This document shows positions 4,401 through 7,224 of a stretch of 7,224 nt of DNA, one piece after another (the first letter of the stretch is position 1; every line of letters begins with the position of its first letter). A program made the position numbers and the translations under genes. This stretch comes from Methanosarcinales archaeon (GTDB lineage Archaea > Halobacteriota > Methanosarcinia > Methanosarcinales > Methanogasteraceae): the NCBI GenBank assembly GCA_030594905.1, contig JAUVEF010000059.1:1-7224 (forward strand), written 5' to 3'. The notes beneath the pieces are model-generated. The model did not search any database. It saw only the letters and a program-made list of their open reading frames with translations, and was not told the DNA's origin.

Positions 4401-6277
4401 CACAGTTCACCCCGGTATCGCAGGTAATATAACTCGGTAAACAGCAGCATGAGCGCAATCACCAGCAGAATCCAGTCATGCTCATTTTTCACATCGGTCT
4501 TCGTCGTCACCACATCCTTCTGAGCCCCTGGAGTCTCGCTCACCGAACCACCGCCGTCCACAAGGTTTGATTCCTTCGCATTGTATAGATTGACCGCAAT
4601 CGCGCGGTCAGGAAGCTGGTATACGCCTGTTTGGTCGAGTAGCAGGTTGTCAGTCTTGATCGACTGCCCACCAGGCGTCAAAATCCTTGTCTTCAGATCA
4701 AACTGCACGGCAGATCCCGTCTGCATGTTGCATTCCTCGACACTGCTTGCCCCGCATAGATAATCAACTAGATCCAGCCAGAAGATCGGGTATTCAGGTT
4801 TGGTATGAAAGTCACTCCACGCATCATCACCCATTATATCAGGAATTCCTAAATAAACGACTTTTCCAGCTCCGATTCTCCAGTATGAGATGATCGGCAC
4901 GCCCTCGTCAGACGTTACCCATGCCACTGCACCTGTCTTCGCGTCCACGTTCAAATGATGCCCGATAGCGATATCAGTGACGTCGATATCACTCATCACG
5001 CCGCCTCGCGTTTCATCGAGCGTGGTCTCGTTTGCCATCGAGACTGGAACCACCGGCAGCAGCCTCCCTGTATCAGTCCCTGATAAAAGCAAGCTCTCCT
5101 GCGCCATCACCACAACGCCGCCGCCTGTCGCTGCATAATCTGCAAGATTTTCATAGAGCCCTGCGTCAGGGCTCTCGTTGCAAAGCCCGACCACCACCAG
5201 ATCGTAGTCATGTATATTGATATTGCGCAACCCCTCCTCGCCCGCGCCGGGCGCCCGGAACACCGCATCGACAGACGGCAACAATTTTAGCACGGTTGCC
5301 GACGGGGAATTTCCATAGTTGGATATGTATAGCACGCTCCGGGTCTGCTGAAACGGCACGACGATGTGCGCACGATTGTCAACCATCAGATCATCGTCCG
5401 GGTGGAGCGTTATCTCGGTTGTCCCGGCGCAAATATCCTTGAGCGAGAAGTATTCGCTGTCGTGTGCCCCAATCTTCAGATCGTATGTGTCTGCTGACTG
5501 CTTGCCGCTGTACAGGACGTCAACTGCCACGTTCGCAGTAGAACTCATGTAGTTCTTTATAATACAGGTGTACTGATATTTATCATCGACGGGTGACAGC
5601 CATCCGCCAGTTATGGCAATCTTATTCTCCCCCGCCGAGACACTCATGAACGATACATCAATCCCATCGCCTTCTGCAAGTTTTTTTGCAATGTGCGGGT
5701 CTTCACCATCCCAGTTCGTGAAATCGGATATAACAATGATCCTGCCGCCCCCATCGGTCAACAGCGTGCTGCCAAGCGTGATCGCCTGGTACAGGTCCGC
5801 GGTCGTTGCCGTCTTTGGGAGGCTATCAAGCACGTTTTTTGCTGCTTCCACGTCCCCGCCGCGTAAAGCAAGTATTGGAACGTTCTCTGCAAGTATGATA
5901 CTGTTCTGCGCGGTGAGATGGTTTTCTGCGATCTCGATACCTTTATCTAACTTGTTTCCTGATTGCATGCTTGCAGATCCGTCCAGGATGATCACGGTGT
6001 ACTCTCCACTAACTTCCATGCGTTTTACTCCATAAGGCGCGGCTATCGCAATAATCAGTGATAGCAGGATGAGTAACTGGATTAAAAATAGCGGGTCTTT
6101 GATGAGCTTGCTTAAAACCCTTGCATACTTCTTTTTTTGTTGCGTTACCGCTGTGATAAAGATGATGGACGGGATTAACACATCCTTTGCCTTCGGTCTG
6201 AGCAGATACACGATTATTAACGGGATTACGCTTAAGAAAAACGCCCACATTGCCAGACTCTGATTTGCAAACAGCAT
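4400..6277 (-). CDS. BatA-like vWA membrane protein
   Basis: This is a 625-residue protein. The N-terminus (MLFANQSLAMWAFFLSVIPLI, then YLLRPKAKDVLIPS) has the two-helix pattern of the BatA/aerotolerance regulator N-terminal domain, with helices at ~10-27 and ~62-81. A vWA domain follows (~92-212), with MIDAS D99-G-S101-A-S103, a TATTAD threonine region at ~156-161 and ISD at D185. Next come an Ig-like region (~218-305), an amidotransferase-like fold (~312-410) with no cysteine at the nucleophile position, and SDEGVPIISYWRIGAGKVVYLG (456-477), which matches the equivalent segment of the double-vWA protein. GVYQLPDRAIAVN and KESNL (551-572) form the usual BatA-type end before the final membrane helix (~602-619). 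The vWA and Ig parts should face outward. This is the archaeal counterpart of BatA, a partner of MoxR ATPases, although its actual role in archaea is unknown. It lies 18 bases after the preceding gene. Only a weak GGTAA-like site precedes the ATG, but the N-terminus is the right length for the family. Confidence 0.93.
   Translation of the reverse strand: MLFANQSLAMWAFFLSVIPLIIVYLLRPKAKDVLIPSIIFITAVTQQKKKYARVLSKLIKDPLFLIQLLILLSLIIAIAAPYGVKRMEVSGEYTVIILDGSASMQSGNKLDKGIEIAENHLTAQNSIILAENVPILALRGGDVEAAKNVLDSLPKTATTADLYQAITLGSTLLTDGGGRIIVISDFTNWDGEDPHIAKKLAEGDGIDVSFMSVSAGENKIAITGGWLSPVDDKYQYTCIIKNYMSSTANVAVDVLYSGKQSADTYDLKIGAHDSEYFSLKDICAGTTEITLHPDDDLMVDNRAHIVVPFQQTRSVLYISNYGNSPSATVLKLLPSVDAVFRAPGAGEEGLRNINIHDYDLVVVGLCNESPDAGLYENLADYAATGGGVVVMAQESLLLSGTDTGRLLPVVPVSMANETTLDETRGGVMSDIDVTDIAIGHHLNVDAKTGAVAWVTSDEGVPIISYWRIGAGKVVYLGIPDIMGDDAWSDFHTKPEYPIFWLDLVDYLCGASSVEECNMQTGSAVQFDLKTRILTPGGQSIKTDNLLLDQTGVYQLPDRAIAVNLYNAKESNLVDGGGSVSETPGAQKDVVTTKTDVKNEHDWILLVIALMLLFTELYYLRYRGEL
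4407..4413 (-). promoter_or_regulatory. Shine-Dalgarno site of the double-vWA gene
   Basis: GGGGTGA lies inside the last codons of the upstream gene. It is 6 bases from the ATG at 4400 and 3 bases from the GTG at 4403, so the ATG is the better start. It supports coupled but independent re-initiation at the TGATG overlap. Confidence 0.65.
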
Positions 6278-6295
6278 CTGATTACCGTCCGATCA

Positions 6296-7183
6296 TTAAC
6301 CCACCTCAGCCATCGTCATGAAATACGCTTTGATCAGGTCTCGATTCTCCTCCGGAAGTTTGTCGATGTAGGTCTCGGATGAAACCGGGGTTGCAGCGTA
6401 CACGGTTCCTGATATAAAGTTCACCTGGTCACTATCTGTCCTGCGTGCACTCTGCCCGACGCCGGCATCCGAAAACATCATCAGTTCGATACTCGTTCCC
6501 TCGATCACGGCAACCGACGGTTTCCCGTATATCTGTGCGATCTCACTATCGCCTGAACCAGCTTCGTAGCCGAGTTCAGAGAGCATCTGCTGGTAACGCT
6601 CCTCATCAGCAGCCGCCTCGCGTTCATCCTCGTTTGCGGGCGTGATCGCGGACTCGACCTGCTCCGGCGTCATAAGGCGGGGCGCATCCGGAGACGATGC
6701 AAAAGAAACAACGCCAACCAGCATGACCGATGCCATTACCAACATGATGAGTCCGTTTTTGCTGATGATATTCGACCATTTGACTGATGAGATGTCACCA
6801 GACACGCCCACCAACAGATCGTGCACAATGATGTTTTGTGTGCTTGCATTGTCATAAGCGGTCGGAAGTCGCTCTTTCATTATAGGATATCTGCTCTCGA
6901 TCGTCTTGATGATGTTTACCTGCTTTTTGCGGATTAAAAATGAGAAAACAACCGCCGGAACAAGAGCGATTGCGGCGGTGCATAATAGTTTCACATGTAC
7001 GGGACGCCCGAGCAGCATGAAATCATGGGCGCTGTACTGCGCAAAGATGGTTGGCACGCTGAGACTGAGTAGCAGTGCATAACAGAGCAGAAAGAACGCA
7101 ATTAGACTTAATAGCTGCCGGTATAACCGATATCTTCGAGACCTCTTCTCAAGTTTCGAAATAACATCTACAAACGGGTACAT
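6296..7183 (-). CDS. Three-helix membrane protein of the Bat-like operon (DUF4175-like layout)
   Basis: This is a 295-residue protein. A short basic N-terminus (LEKRSRRYRLYRQ) leads into membrane helices at ~23-46 and ~64-84. A cytoplasmic stretch follows containing IESRYPIMKERLPTAYDN (95-112), then a third helix at ~144-164, an acidic helix-rich linker (~172-208, TPANEDEREAAADEER), a strand region, and the ending LPEENRDLIKAYF (276-288). Bacterial Bat-locus proteins of the DUF4175-like kind share this plan: two helices, an E-x-R-[FY]-P-x-[LM]-x-[ED]-R-L-x-[ST]-A motif, a third helix, and an end resembling PpeYRdLVrrYF. From this I infer a shared origin, but the family name is not certain. 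It is the first gene in the visible operon, 18 bases before the BatA-like gene, so it probably acts in the same membrane complex. No Shine-Dalgarno site precedes the ATG. A TTTTTATC box about 25 bases upstream would allow a leaderless transcript. The frame stays open to the right edge without another start codon in view. Confidence 0.85.
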   Translation of the reverse strand: MYPFVDVISKLEKRSRRYRLYRQLLSLIAFFLLCYALLLSLSVPTIFAQYSAHDFMLLGRPVHVKLLCTAAIALVPAVVFSFLIRKKQVNIIKTIESRYPIMKERLPTAYDNASTQNIIVHDLLVGVSGDISSVKWSNIISKNGLIMLVMASVMLVGVVSFASSPDAPRLMTPEQVESAITPANEDEREAAADEERYQQMLSELGYEAGSGDSEIAQIYGKPSVAVIEGTSIELMMFSDAGVGQSARRTDSDQVNFISGTVYAATPVSSETYIDKLPEENRDLIKAYFMTMAEVG

Positions 7184-7224
7184 TATTATTATAAATGGCG
7201 TACACGGATAAAAAGATGATGGGG
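7184..7224. other. Window edge: upstream context of the Bat-like operon, unresolved
   Basis: On the minus strand one frame reads PHHLFIRVRHL and then three TAA stops in a row, directly before the ATG of the three-helix protein. This could be the end of a preceding operon gene, for example DUF58. On the plus strand an ATG at 7195 opens a frame (MAYTDKKMMG) that runs off the edge, without a Shine-Dalgarno site. With 41 bases I cannot choose between an operon continuing from the right and a divergent gene. Confidence 0.25.

Noticed and set aside
5613..6035. Plus-strand open frame of 140 codons inside the BatA-like gene
   Set aside because: It is fully antisense to a strong domain-bearing gene, with Ser/Pro-rich shadow composition and no expression signals.
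1..7224. CRISPR arrays, tRNA or rRNA genes, transposases and integrases
   Set aside because: I found no spaced repeat array, no tRNA-like cloverleaf, no rRNA sequence and no transposase or integrase motif. The only long repeat is the pair of vWA gene ends.

Overview
This 7.2 kb window is very probably from a euryarchaeon of the methanogen/ANME type. The archaeal call rests on three things seen directly. Two divergent genes each have a BRE/TATA-like box about 25-40 bases upstream of the start, with very short leaders. Three minus-strand starts are preceded by GGTGA-type Shine-Dalgarno sites. The proteins (an SMC-like ATPase resembling archaeal ASRPs, a TumE-type toxin pair, and archaeal Bat-like vWA membrane proteins) also fit. 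The exact lineage cannot be fixed from this window.

Layout. (1) Positions 1-969, minus strand: a two-gene unit. An unrecognised soluble 207-residue protein comes first, followed 13-16 bases later by the N-terminus of an SMC-like ATPase that runs off the left edge. (2) Positions 970-1262: a divergent promoter region. It also holds a decayed 55 bp copy of the 3' end of the large vWA gene further right. (3) Positions 1263-1901, plus strand: a compact two-gene toxin-antitoxin module, made of an RHH-like putative antitoxin followed with no gap by a TumE-family (DUF6516-type) toxin. (4) Positions 1917-7183, minus strand: a three-gene membrane operon read right to left. It encodes a three-TM protein, a BatA-like vWA protein and a larger protein with two vWA domains. 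The genes are spaced 18 bases apart and then overlap by 1 base.

The three-gene operon looks like the membrane and adhesion part of an archaeal Bat/MoxR-type locus. Both vWA proteins have MIDAS motifs, N-terminal paired membrane helices, amidotransferase-like folds without a visible catalytic cysteine, and a C-terminal membrane anchor. A MoxR AAA+ ATPase and a DUF58 protein would be expected upstream, past the right edge, but are not seen.

The most unusual structure is the toxin-antitoxin module lying between two direct, imperfect copies (about 55 bp) of the vWA gene's 3' end. One copy is functional and the other is decayed. This suggests insertion, duplication or deletion at the end of that gene. 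An 8 bp tandem repeat with a 10 bp period sits between the module's TATA box and its start codon and is a candidate operator. The left-hand ATPase/unknown-protein pair is the best candidate for an undescribed system.
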